This document shows, piece after piece, positions 9,290 through 20,010 of a stretch of 64,000 nucleotides of DNA (positions are counted from its first letter, which is position 1; each line of letters starts with the position of its first letter). The stretch is from Nansenia antarctica. Lineage: Eukaryota > Chordata > Actinopteri > Argentiniformes > Microstomatidae. The translations under genes were made by a program, and so were the position numbers. The notes under the pieces were generated by a model. The model searched no databases. It was given only the letters and a program-made list of their open reading frames with translations, and was not told where the DNA came from. The DNA is taken from NCBI GenBank assembly GCA_963989245.1, contig OZ022344.1, positions 59,772,842-59,836,841 of the forward strand, given 5' to 3'.

Positions 9290-9800
9290 CTAACAGTTCC
9301 CTGGCTAATGAATGTTTGGGCTCCTTCTGCAGCCTGTGCATGCTGCTCTCCCCCGGGAGCTGAGCATCAGTTGTAATTAGCGAACCAAGAGGTTAGTGTC
9401 GTTTTGGAGGTTAACGAGAAACGCTATTTAAAACGAATGGCCCTACCTCACGGGCAGTCTGAGGCTAACGGAAAAGCGTTTAGCTCATCTAACAGCCTTG
9501 ACTCGGAGCTGCTCCTATATATAGCGCTGTAATATGTTGCTTGTATTGTCTTTTTTATCCCTCAGACAGATGGGCACTTTCACAGTTTATTGGATGTTCG
9601 TCCTGACTTTGAGCTCTATTTACCACCTCATCGAAAGATCTGAATGGATCGTCTAACGGCCGCTCAGCCTATTTTCCTCGGCAATGACAAACTCGTTTTC
9701 GCCGGCGCCTCATTGCAGTGTCGCGGCGACACATCTGTCACCTGCGTCAAAAATCTCCTCTCGTCTAAATAACCGGTGTCTCTCCTTTGTGTCCTGAACG
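9290..9800. other. Repeat-poor block, candidate conserved non-coding sequence
   Basis: About 500 bp of balanced composition without microsatellites or recognisable mobile elements, including AT-rich homeodomain-type cores (TGTAATTAGC). No frame of note. Constraint is only a suspicion from appearance. Confidence 0.25.
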
Positions 9801-10130
9801 TAAAACGTCAAACGCGATCACGTCAGCTAAATCACAATGTCGAACCCACAGCTGAGACGATGGAGGCGCCCCCTCTCTCTCTCAGGCAGCCCTCCCTCCC
9901 TGCTCCCCGCCTGGGTTGAAACAGCGTATTATCCTACACAGTGTTGTATATCCTCTTGTCAAGGTGGCTGGAATTGAAGTAGACCGATGTAAATGGTTTC
10001 CTGACAGAGCTTTATAGTTCAGAAGAGCCTGCAGCACTGAAGGAGTCTGGCTACGCTGGCTAGACAGCCTGGGAGCAGGTGTGGTGATGTCACAGAGCTT
10101 TAATCACACACACGGGTTTACTGAAGGGTC

Positions 10131-10168
10131 GGAGGAGGAGGAGGAGGAGGAGGAGGAGGAGGAGGAGG
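10131..10168. repeat. (GGA)n trinucleotide repeat
   Basis: Twelve or so uninterrupted GGA/GAG units on the plus strand. Confidence 0.95.
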
Positions 10169-10461
10169 GGAACGTCACAACAAGCCACTCAACTGCATTC
10201 AACCAAATTTCATTCCTTTCATAACTTCGTACTGATGTACCTTGACGATATTTTTATGTTCTTTTTATTTATTTATTAATTTTTACTCTATAATCATTAA
10301 GAACACAGAGAGGAGTCTTCAGTCCACGGTGACTCATGTCCTTGAAGAGTTTAGTGTAAATGTCTGAAGTGGAAAGGGGGAATGTAGCAAGTCTATTGAG
10401 TGTTATAAAGAGTCTGGTCACTAGCGGTTCATATTGTAATGGGCTTTTCACATGTATTATA

Positions 10462-10599
10462 TTGTTGAAGAGTTCTGTCCATGAGCGCAGGGCCCAGCTC
10501 CAGGGCCTTGTTGAAGAGTTCTGTCCATGAGCGCAGGGCCCAGCTCCAGGGCCTTGTTGAAGAGTTCTGTCCATGAGCGCAGGGCCCAGCTCCAGGGCC
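10462..10599. repeat. 46-bp minisatellite, three copies
   Basis: Units begin TTGTTGAAGAGTTCTGTCC at 10462, 10508 and 10554 and end CAGCTCCAGGGCC. The three copies appear identical. The open frame running through them on the minus strand is a product of the repetition, not a recognised protein. Confidence 0.97.
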
Positions 10600-10888
10600 T
10601 TGTGTTCATGGACAGTGATGGAATGCAGACTCATTATCAATGTTGTGACTATGTTGACAGTATACCCAAAATGAAGTGAAATGAAGACCTTGTCCAACAT
10701 TGTTCCAATGGTCCAACATTTATGGAATGCGGACTGCTATTGCTGATGTTGACACTATAAGAGATGTGAGTGGGCACTTCAGTAGGCTGCGTCCAACTCG
10801 AGTTGTGAAGGACCTTTTTCTTTAAGAAATATTATACCTAGATTTAAAGCAAGTTCCTATCTTGAGTCTCATTATTAATCCACAACAG
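10600..10888. other. No gene seen
   Basis: Unremarkable sequence with 'ttccaatggtccaacattta'-like words repeated locally around 10690-10730. Nothing coding. Confidence 0.5.
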
Positions 10889-10945
10889 TGTGTGTGTGTG
10901 TGTGTGTGTATGTGTGTGTGTGTGTGTGTGTGTGTCATAGTGTGT

Positions 10946-10982
<37 letters not shown>

Positions 10983-11139
10983 TGTGTCATAGTGTGTGTG
11001 TGTGTGTGTGTGTGTGCGTGTGTGTGTACGTGTGCGTGTCTGTGTGTGTGTGTGTGTGCGTGGGTGTGTGTGTGTGTGTGTGCGTCATAGTGTGTGTGTG
11101 TGTCTGTGTGTGTGTGTGTGTGTGTGTGTACGTGTGTCA

Positions 11140-11183
<44 letters not shown>

Positions 11184-11346
11184 GTGTGTACGTGTGCGTG
11201 TGTGTGTACGTGTGCGTGTCTGTGTGTGTGTGTGTGCGTGGGTGTGTGTGTGTGTGTGTGTGCGTCATAGTGTGTGTGTGTGTGCGTGTGTGCGTGTGTG
11301 TGTGTGTGTGCGTGTGTGCGTGGGTGTGTGTGTGTGTGTGTGCACA
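10889..11346. repeat. Long (TG)n array with higher-order structure
   Basis: About 460 bp of TG repeat broken by recurring variants: TGTCATAG at about 10934, 10986, 11084, 11136 and 11264, and TACGTGTGCGTGTC at about 11026, 11187 and 11207. The order of variants in 10981-11090 is repeated in 11130-11270, so the array has grown by duplication of blocks of roughly 150-180 bp. Confidence 0.95.
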
Positions 11347-12250
11347 CACAGCATGACAGCTGCATCACACACCGGCAGCTCAAACATACATGTATATATA
11401 TGTATGTATAAATATACATATCCAGTCGTCTTCATATCAGGCATCATCTGAGAGGCACGGCCGGTATAGCAATCAGTGAGAGCGAACTTCTCCATTATTC
11501 CACGCACACGCGCGAGGTAATTGCTCCGAGTAGATTGATAATGTCTTTTATTCGCTGGCGGCTGTCAAGCTGTTCAGATTTACACCGTTGATAGAAATAC
11601 TTAGCATTGATTAAACGTATTGTTCTGAACCACAGACTGTCATAATGTGATTGTGTAAATGGCATTGAGGAGAACGCTTGTATTTGGTTAGCTATTTAAA
11701 GGGGGATCGCATGATTGGGACTGGAAAATCGATCTACTGATCACTGGTGCTTTTTATAAAGCCAGTGAATCATAGGCTGGTATTAATGGTGTCTGTCAGC
11801 GTCCTTGGGGCTGTATTTCAATGTCTTTTTTAGGCTCACTAGCCCATAGACAAAGAACTCCCAGAGTTAGAGGTTTAAAGGTGCCTCCTTGACAGACCTG
11901 GATTCAAATAGTATTTGAAATCCAATGGAATAGTCCCAAAAGTGGCAGTGCAGACTCAAACAAACAAAATACTCCAAAACCTCCCCTGCATAAAATGTAA
12001 TCATACAAAAATCATTCAAATACTATTTCGATGCGGGTCTGCACATGTGCAAGTCACGAAACTAAATCAGTAAATCCCATGAGAAACATGCTGCAATGTC
12101 CTTCCTCCATCAAAGGAACGAGAGAGAGTAGACAGTGAGGCCCCTTCATACCAACCATTGATTAAACATAAATCAGAGCTGTACTTGCTGTTCTCTGATC
12201 GGCTGTTGAGACTCCTAGTACTCTAGGTAAGCCTGTACTTTGTAGGCTGA
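11347..12250. other. No gene seen
   Basis: Unique-looking sequence after a short ATGTATATAT stretch (11385-11415). 11880-12045 resembles a worn repeat ('gacctggattcaaatagtat' and its partial inverse near 12010-12045), but I cannot name it. Confidence 0.5.
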
Positions 12251-12257
12251 CTGACTG

Positions 12258-12283
12258 ACACACACACACACACGCACACAATC

Positions 12284-12323
<40 letters not shown>
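12258..12323. repeat. (CA)n microsatellite
   Basis: CA repeat with CG variants near the start. Confidence 0.95.
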
Positions 12324-12327
<4 letters not shown>

Positions 12328-12671
12328 CACACACCTAGCCAGTGCAGCCTGCTGGTGTGTGATATCATTGATTAGCTGTAAAGCTGGGTTAGAGCCTGGG
12401 GGTTCTGTGGTGGAAGAGGAGTGGATGTGTCCTCAGCAGCAGCTGTGATGGGGTTTAACCCCAGAGGACTTCACCATCGCTGGGGACCCAAACCTCATTA
12501 TTACTGGGCCACACTGGGGAAAGTTACAGTGGTGCCCAACAGAGTTCCTTGTTCCAGATCACACACATGCTGTTCCTACCACAAGACAGTTTCTACCTCC
12601 GGGCCATAGCAACAGCTTTGAACAGCCAACCCTAGCTGCTGCCCACCTGCATTACTGGCTGCTCATCACGT

Positions 12672-12719
12672 ACACACACACACACGCAACCACATGCAAC
12701 CGCGCATGCACGCACATGC

Positions 12720-12771
<52 letters not shown>
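12672..12771. repeat. (CA)n microsatellite
   Basis: Imperfect CA/CG start, then a clean (CA) run from about 12726 to 12771. Confidence 0.95.
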
Positions 12772-12775
<4 letters not shown>

Positions 12776-13362
12776 TACTGTCACTATTGTGTCACTATGA
12801 TGCTATTTATTACTGACACTATTTATTATCTTACACTTATCGCCTTATTTACACATATGCCTATTATACTTGTTATCTATTGTGCTATTATTGTTTTTTA
12901 GTTTTCCACTGTTGAGAGGAAGCTTTGACTTGACTTGATCAGAGTCCTTTATTCCCTGATGACAGATAGTAAGTAACAGCTTTAACACGTTTTACGTGTT
13001 TACAATTGCGGTAATATCCCGAGGCAAACACTTGAATTACCAAGATGTGTTTATCACGCTACCGTGACAACAGTGGTCGTTTTAAGAACTATATTTCTGG
13101 GCACAAAGCGAAACCACTGCAATCTATCATGAAATAAACACTTAAGGCATTGTTTTCTTGTCACATTTCTCTGTTTTGTTTTGTAACCGTTGGATAAAAG
13201 CATTAAGGCGCTTGAGTCCCTGTTCTTTTGTGTGAGTAAAGTCACAGCTGACGGCCTCACTTGAGACAGCCTGATGGCCCTGTGACTTTATTCATGATAA
13301 AGCTGGACTCTTGTGTCTTACTGCTTAAGGAAAGTCACTGTACAGACGATGTTGGTGTGATA

Positions 13363-13516
13363 TGGTCCTTTGTGGCTCAGTTGGTAGAGCATGGCACTAA
13401 CAACGCTTAGGTTGTGGGTTTGATTCCCGCTGGGACCATATATACTGAAAAATGTATGCACTCACTGCAATGTAAGTCGCTTTGGATAAAAGCGTCAGCT
13501 AAATGGCATATATTAT
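13363..13516 (+). mobile_element. HpaI-like tRNA-derived SINE, best preserved copy
   Basis: Has A-box region TGTGGCTCAGTTGGTAGAG, B-box region GGGTTTGATTCCCGC, then 'gggaccatatatactgaaaa', 'gtatgcactcactgcaatg' and the LINE-like tail 'ttggataaaagcgtcagct'. The layout matches salmonid HpaI-type SINEs: tRNA head, unrelated body, LINE-shared tail. Pol III transcription would be plus-strand. Confidence 0.92.
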
Positions 13517-13564
13517 AATTATATTGATGGGCGAAACATGACTAAGTGATTCAGTACAGTAAAC

Positions 13565-13661
13565 CAGTGGATCCTGGTGGAGGTGGAAATCGGAGGACGG
13601 GCTCATTGCATGCATTACAATTAGCCCATCCTCCGATTTCTACCTCCACTAGCCTCCACTG
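13565..13661. mobile_element. Palindromic hAT-like MITE (short, 97 bp)
   Basis: CAGTGGATCCTGGTGGAGG at the left faces TACCTCCACTAGCCTCCACTG (last 20 bases at right), with near-complete pairing through 'aatcggaggacgggctcatt'. The flanks do not show a clear 8-bp duplication. Confidence 0.8.
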
Positions 13662-13868
13662 AAATACAGCCACTGAGGTCAGTGCCCAGATTGGTGAGGC
13701 TGCTCTGATGAAAAGTGACAATAGTTCTCATTCCCGTACAAGAGGTGTGTTGCCACTTCACTTATTTTGGGCAGAGTAAGTGTCATTTTCATATACACAG
13801 TTCAAGTACTGTGGCCTAGTAGCATAGTAGCCTAGTCTGTAATTGCACCCTATCTTAACAGTTTTTAA

Positions 13869-14200
13869 CACTAGAAGAGCCGTGATGGGGTCATGGTGAC
13901 CCCTGTGAGTAAAAAACTATTCTATCTTTGCACTTGATCAAATTTCAGGACCCTCCTTTCATGACTTTTCCTAGATATGTGCGTTCCACCACCCAGTATC
14001 CTTACATTTTCTAAATCACACCAGGATAAGCTAGTATAAAGCTATTTTGCAGTTTTTCTGTGTAGGAGGCAGGCTAAAAAACAAGATGGCCAACTAGTGG
14101 TTGTTGTGTGTAAGTAGCAGATTTACATTCTAAAAAGGGGGTCTATTAGACCCCCAAGGCGGCTCTACTAGTAGGTAAAATAGGCACGGCTGTTGTAGTG
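13869..14200. mobile_element. piggyBac-type MITE, 332 bp, in TTAA
   Basis: Flanked by TTAA at 13865-13868 and 14201-14204. The ends are CACTAGAAGAGCCGTG and, reverse-complemented, CACTACAACAGCCGTG, matching at 14 of 16. TTAA target duplication with CACTA ends is characteristic of piggyBac-like elements. No transposase frame is present, so it is non-autonomous. A truncated relative lies at 16114-16287. Confidence 0.85.
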
Positions 14201-14204
14201 TTAA

Positions 14205-15000
14205 GAAGAGACATTTCGTTGGGGGGTGGGGCTATGAAATACCATTTCTCAAAGCCCTGTAAGGTGACACTAGCCAAGAAATAGGTGGTTAGCATGCATA
14301 TAAATGATTCAATGCTCTTGCATACCTTGTTCATAAATTAAATGAAGGCCACTAGCTCATGCTGGTATGCTGGTTGGGGGCCTGGCAAAACAGTGAGCAG
14401 GAAAACAGCAAGAGAGTGAATTATTGATCCCAGAACCAGATGATTCATTTTGGCTTTCTGGCTCTTTTGAAATATGTGAGGTGTTATGTTGTGTCGAAAG
14501 GTTGCAGCGCTGATAGCTGCAGAGAGAGTCGGAGGGAGCAGCTATGAATGCCTGCTGAGCTTTTGTTAGAAAAGCCAGGCCTGACAAAAATCCTTTTCTA
14601 CCCCAGTGATACAATAGCAAAAATGTGTTCCTCCGCCACGCAGGTCACCTGACAAGCAAGGTAAATAGCAGGTCTGGGGAGAATTCACCAGGAAATAACT
14701 CCATCTTCTCTGGCTCTGATTCTATAAACTGCACTGTGAGAAACCTGTGTGGTTATCCACATTGTTCCCATATACTCTTGCTGGCAGCATACAAACTCTT
14801 TGATACTGTCAGCCAGTAGCCTGTGTTTTGAGCTGGGCAGTTCCCTCTGTGATAGGCCAACTGACTAACTGACTAATGTCCGTCACGCACATCCACCCTG
14901 CCCATTGGATAACATCCTGAGGGTTGCAGCTTATGGGGTGAGAATCTACAGCAATAGATTATTACTTTTTGTTATAACATTAATATTCATTCCTTGTTAA
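14205..15000. other. No gene seen
   Basis: Mixed-composition sequence; the short frames here have no recognisable domain. Confidence 0.5.
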
Positions 15001-15005
15001 TGGAT

Positions 15006-15110
15006 GTGGATATGGAATATGATCTGTAAATATGCCAAGTACCGGTAGCTGACGCTTTGATCCAAAGCAACTTACATTGCAGTGAGTGCTTGATTTGATT
15101 TGATTTGTTA
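15006..15110 (-). mobile_element. SINE tail fragment (minus)
   Basis: 'gctgacgctttgatccaaag' and 'cttacattgcagtgagtgc' are the reversed tail of the HpaI-like SINE. A (TTTGA)n run at 15090-15109 follows. Upstream, 'ggatatggaatatgatctgt' recurs at 15223-15240. Confidence 0.7.
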
Positions 15111-15119
15111 GGATCATAT

Positions 15120-15182
15120 CAAATCAAGCATTCGCGGCAATCTAAGTTGCTTTGGATAAAAGCATCAGCTACATGGGATATA
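15120..15182 (+). mobile_element. SINE tail fragment (plus), inverted relative to its neighbours
   Basis: 'gttgctttggataaaagcat' plus 'cagctacatggg'. Lies head-on to 15006-15110, with TTTGATTTGA and its inverse at the junction. Confidence 0.7.
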
Positions 15183-15245
15183 CAGTATACAGATAATAAG
15201 TATTCCATATCCGATGTGAATATGGAATATGATCTGTATATGCCA

Positions 15246-15356
15246 AGTAGCTAATGCTTTTATCCAAAGCGACTGCATACACTTTTCGGTATATATGGTC
15301 CCAGCAGGAATCGAACCCACAACCTAAGTGTGCTCTACCAACTGAGCCTCAGGATC
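15246..15356 (-). mobile_element. HpaI-like tRNA-derived SINE (minus)
   Basis: Contains 'aatgcttttatccaaagcga', then 'atatatggtcccagcagga', reversed B box 'atcgaacccacaacctaag' and reversed A-box region 'ctctaccaactgagcc'. Confidence 0.88.
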
Positions 15357-15722
15357 TGTTTGAAAGGTACCTGCATCGGTATGTTCAGGTAAAGTTCTTC
15401 TCTTCTGACAGTCAGGCTGATGGGCCATGCACTGTGTGGCCGTATCATACCAGTGCATCAGAGCACCAGATTGGCTATTGATTTTGTTACTGGGTAATCT
15501 GGCATTCTCATATAGATAATGCAGGTGTGGGTCTCTTATCTGGTTGCCTCAGAAACTCTCAACAAGCGCTCTGGGGCTCAGTCTGAGTCTGAGTCTGCCA
15601 ACAGTGCAGTCAAACTGAAAAATAGAACATATAACTGTGATTTCTCTTGAGCTTTCTTTTAATGAAAATATGTTTTGTACATATTCTGTTGGTTTTATAT
15701 TATTTTCCCTTGAGCAATAAAT

Positions 15723-15772
15723 GTTTTATTAATAATAATAATAATGATGATAATAATAATAATAATAACTTG
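15723..15772. repeat. (AAT)n trinucleotide repeat
   Basis: AATAAT units with two ATG/GAT interruptions. Confidence 0.93.
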
Positions 15773-16113
15773 AATTTCTACAGCGCCTTTCAAAAAAAAC
15801 AAGGACGTTTTGGTTAATGATTAATTATGTTTGAATATTTTTTTTTAGCTTTTGTACTGTACAGTGCACTTGTTGAAATAGGGTTTAAAATGGGCAGGAA
15901 AACTTCAAGTGGTTTCCTATTTTAGAATTCAGGTTTGGCTATTGACCAACATGCATTCCAATTGATCTCATTCATTCAGACGTGCATTCTGTTTCCCTGG
16001 AAACATGGAAGCTCTTACCATGAAATACAATTTTAAAAACTTTGTGTGTTTATTCTTACTCGAGAAATGGGGCTCAGAACCACCAAGGACAGCCATCTCA
16101 TCTTAGACCACAA

Positions 16114-16291
16114 GTGGATATGTGCGTTCTAACACCCAGTAACCTTAAGCTGCAGTTTTTCTGTGTAGGAGGCAGGCTAATTTACAAGAGGCGCCACCTA
16201 GTGATCTTTATGTGTAAGTAGCAGCTTCCCATTCTAAAGACTATGGTCGCACTAAGAGTGGGTGAACATGGCGCTGCTGTCCTAGTGTTAA
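16114..16291. mobile_element. Truncated piggyBac-type MITE
   Basis: Shares 'gatatgtgcgttc', 'gcagtttttctgtgtaggag' and 'tgtgtaagtagcagctt' in the same order as 13975-14120. It ends CTGCTGTCCTAGTG followed by TTAA (16288-16291). The left end is missing. Confidence 0.75.
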
Positions 16292-16739
16292 ATGGAGTCT
16301 GACGGTTTTGATGAACCCATAGAAAAGTGCTGATGGGCAGCGGAGGATCCGGTGAATCTCACCAGCGACACTCAGATTCTACAGACGAACAGAGAGGAGT
16401 GCTTCAATAGGAGGCAGGGATTTAAACAATTTGATTTAAAATTATAATAAAAAAATAAATAAACAATTTGCACACTTTTCACCTGCGAAATGCTGGCGAA
16501 CACTTTCAGGGGTGTGGACTTGCTTCCGACAGCACTTTCTACTTCCTCACTTTCAATAGAGAAATTAGATTCTGGGACCTCAGATAGGTATTTGGGAGCA
16601 TCGGGCACCACTTCCAGGAACACTTCTGTGTAATAGCCTGCCTGCCTTTCTTAGGGTGTCAGAGACTGTTACCTCGTCTAAATGTAACCTCAAGATCACC
16701 TTTTTACTGCTTGCGATTGCCGTAGCAACCACTCCATCC

Positions 16740-17075
16740 TATTTTTGGGTAGTTACATTTATTACATTTTTGACATTTAGCAGACACCATTATCCAAAGC
16801 TACTTACAACAAATCCATTTGACTAGTATGTGAATCATCTATCCATCAGTCATCGTATGAAAAAGTAATCTATGCTGGGACCAGGGGCCATTGGCAGTTA
16901 CAATGCTAGAAGAATGCTTTTTTAAATTATTATTTATTTACAGTAGAGAAACTGTACTGTGTGGGATGATGAGGTCTTTAGGAGGGACAGTTAAGGTGTA
17001 GCCTGAAGAGATGGGTCTTCAATCTACGGCGGAAGACAGGTAGCAGTCCTGACAGCAGTGGGCAGCTTGTTCCAT
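16740..17075 (-). mobile_element. L2-like LINE 3'-end fragment (minus)
   Basis: The left part is the tail ('acatttagcagacaccatta', 'ccaaagctacttacaac'). Further right, 'gggacagttaaggtgtagcc' and 'agatgggtcttcaatctacg' are the reverse complement of the coding 3' end seen in plus orientation at 52470-52545. A 60-bp run at 16915-16965 is AT-rich. Confidence 0.75.
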
Positions 17076-17297
17076 CAGCGGGGCGACAGGACAGTGTGCA
17101 CCTCTAACCAGAGACTTGTAGCTGCATGTAGCTCACTGTACAGCTCCCAACCTACTTTGTTCTTAACATGCCCGCTCCGCTCTGGTAGAATATAAATGAA
17201 CAGGCAGGCAGGCAGGCATGCAAACCTCGATTTTGGTAATTAGATGGATTGTCTTTTCTTCAGACAACGTAGAAATCAGTCAATGATTTCATCTCTC

Positions 17298-17343
17298 CTC
17301 CATCTCGCTCTCTCTCTCGCTCTCTCACAGACACACTATCTCA

Positions 17344-17430
<87 letters not shown>
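17298..17430. repeat. Compound (CT)n-(CA)n microsatellite
   Basis: CT/TC run to about 17400 switches directly to CA to 17430. Confidence 0.97.
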
Positions 17431-17744
17431 TCCCACACAGTAATCCCCCGATGCATGATTAAGTACAGAAGTCAAGGCAGGATGTGATGTTTGAATTCTG
17501 CCCCTCTGCCCTGTAATATGAGTAATCACTGAGATGTCAGTATAACATACAAACAGAAATCGACAGACTAGGACTACTACTGCACCTTAAAATATGATTT
17601 TTTTTCCCAGATGTATCAACACATTTTCCAGGGTTCAACAATGTTTTGTGTAGGCTGGCAGAGGTAGTAGTCAGAAGGCGGGTTCTTTGTAATGCATTGA
17701 ATTGAATGACATTTTTTGACATTTCAATGCATTGAATGGTATGA

Positions 17745-17800
17745 ACTTCTCTGACATTTTAGCCATTTAGCAGACATTATTGTCCAGAGCAACTTACAAT
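17745..17800 (-). mobile_element. Short LINE-tail fragment
   Basis: 'tttagccatttagcagacat' and 'ttgtccagagcaacttacaa': the same tail as at 16752, about 55 bp only. Confidence 0.6.
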
Positions 17801-18137
17801 AAGAACATCTGTCTAAAGTAAGTGTACGTAGATATATTTTTGTTTCCACACAAAGCCATTTTATATCACCCTAAATACCAAAGTGTTTAAATTCTGCCAA
17901 ATGTCACACGTTCTGGAAGTTGAAGTGTAAACTAAATACATTTGTGAATTGGATTCACTGTCTCGTCTGCCCTAGGCTACTGGGTAAGTGACACATGGCT
18001 TGTTAACAAACTTACGTTTTAGGACGTATTCAAAAGCAAGCACTGTGTGATCTAATTATGTGTAGTTTTGTGTTTTTAGCATGTTCATGTTATATCAACA
18101 TGTTGTGATGTGCTAAACATGCAGTTAGATGTCCGTA

Positions 18138-18440
18138 GCGATGTTCCTTTTTAGTACTAGCCTACTAGCAGCTGTTTTGCGTGTGTTTTGATTCAGAGAG
18201 CGTTTCTCAGCTATTTGGTTTGAGGTGTACCAACATTCAAATAACCATACCTTCTTCAACTATTTCAATGTATGATGTATCATTTGAAAGCTTACAATCT
18301 GCACTTTCATAATCTGGAAAGAACAGAAAAATGACCATGCCCTACTTGAGGACCTGTCACCAATGTGTTTGATACCACACTTATTGTATTCCATGCATTA
18401 CAATGAGCCTGTCCTCCGATTTCTGCATCCACCCGCCTCT
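18138..18440. mobile_element. Worn dispersed repeat with half a hAT-like MITE
   Basis: 18138-18215 ('gatgttcctttttagtacta', 'ctactagcagctgttttg', 'ttttgattcagagagcgttt') recurs at 33828-33885, and 'atgccctactgaggac'-like words follow in both. 18390-18440 is the right half of the CAGTGG MITE ('ccatgcattacaatgagcct'). Confidence 0.5.
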
Positions 18441-18840
18441 CCTGAGGGTGCCTCAAAAGGGGGGTACACTCCACACGGACAACCAATCCCACGGTAACAT
18501 GCCACTGAGTGACTAACACTGGCCTCTGATTGGTCAGTTCACTGAAGTTCACGTTAGGTCACTGGGCGGTCTTGTCTCCTGACCGGTCAGTTCCCCCTCC
18601 TGACAAGACGGTCCTGTCTTCTGATTGGCTCTCAACCTGGTGCAACCTTGAGGTTGTTCGGTGATACTGTAGGTGCCGCGACTCCTCACTAATGTCAGTC
18701 CAGAGCATGTGACTTAGCCCACTGACCACCCACTACTCCCCCTCCCCCTCCCTCCTCCACTCACTCCATCACTTACTTCTGCCTGTCTCCCCCACTCTGT
18801 CCACATTTCCCCTTCCCTACCTCTGTTGTTTTCTGTCTCG

Positions 18841-18875
18841 CATCCTCCTCCTCCTCCTCCTCCTCCTCCTCCTCA
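18841..18875. repeat. (TCC)n trinucleotide repeat
   Basis: Uninterrupted CCT/TCC units in a pyrimidine-rich stretch. Confidence 0.93.
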
Positions 18876-19207
18876 TGCTGTCCTTATCTCTCCCATTCTA
18901 TTTGTATTCCCAACGCTCCCTCTTCTTGCTCAAAAGGAACCATGCCTATTATGTAAATGAGGGATGGAGGAACTACATTTGACTGACTAGGAGTCATCAG
19001 AGCGTTTTATCAGGCGTGGTTTTATCCTGAAACACTGACACTGATGCTCTGCACTGATGCTCTGCACACGGCACATTCATCTACTGTACCAGTTACTGTA
19101 CCTCTCCCACTCGTGTTGTTCTCAACACGCTCTGCCCTGCTCTGATAGAAAAAGAAAATAAACAGGCAGGTGTACAAACAGTCAGTGATTTCACCTCTCC
19201 CCCCATC

Positions 19208-19211
19208 TCTT

Positions 19212-19261
<50 letters not shown>

Positions 19262-19290
19262 ACAGACACACACACACACACTCACTCACT
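19208..19290. repeat. Compound (CT)n-(CA)n microsatellite
   Basis: CT run with TTT interruptions, then CA and a short ACTC repeat. Confidence 0.95.
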
Positions 19291-19359
19291 CGGGCACATA
19301 TGTATTTAGTCTGAATTTCACAGCCATTTTCATTCTGATAGCTTGTGTAATGTAGCAGG

Positions 19360-20010
19360 AGAAGTCAGCAGGGCGGATGTGACCTAAACTCCCGTCTGGG
19401 GGCAGCCTCCATTCCGGCCTTATGAAACGGATGACGGAGTGCCTGTAAAGGCATTATATGACTAACTTTAATAGCAGAACCGGGCCTCCGAAACCCACAA
19501 GGACATAAGGCTTATTTCTCCATCCTTATTGTGGCCATTTCCAAGTAGATTGATGAGTGTATGAAGACAGACAAGGCCTCCGAGACCTCTATGGGACAAA
19601 GAGTTTTAAGGGCCAAGGCAGGCTCGTGTAAATTGATTATGCTCAAGCTTTTTTATGGCTCATCTCATAAAGTAGAATTAAAACAAGAGAGCGGATATTA
19701 CTGTTTCTGTCGACGTTGGCTTTGAGTCAAGCCAATGAAAAAATACATTAAATCACTTCAAAGTTATTGAAGATCTTATCAACCATATTGCATTGTAAAT
19801 CTATGACCTGATGCGAAATCATCTCATTGAATTTAATACCTCACCATAGAAGAATCTGGAATGATTTTCAACTTCAATATTCAAATACGCTGATAAAGTA
19901 GAACGTCACTGGTGCTGTGACACTGACATGATAATGCAGATATTTGGCTGTCAAACTTGATCCCACTGTAATAAAATTGACTAGTATTCATTATTTCACT
20001 TTCCCTATCA
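19360..20010. other. Repeat-poor block, candidate conserved non-coding sequence
   Basis: About 650 bp without microsatellites or recognisable mobile elements, of even composition. No frame with coding character. The segment around 19490-19700 in particular looks non-repetitive. Confidence 0.25.

Noticed and set aside
10844..11451. Frames of 164-191 codons rich in VCVC or HTHT
   Set aside because: Products of the TG/CA array; the same kind recurs at 34.8, 42.5, 53.5 and 54.2 kb.
16372..16623. 83-codon minus frame as an exon or transposase fragment
   Set aside because: The first half looks protein-like and it lies next to a piggyBac-type MITE, but there is no catalytic motif or family signature I can point to.
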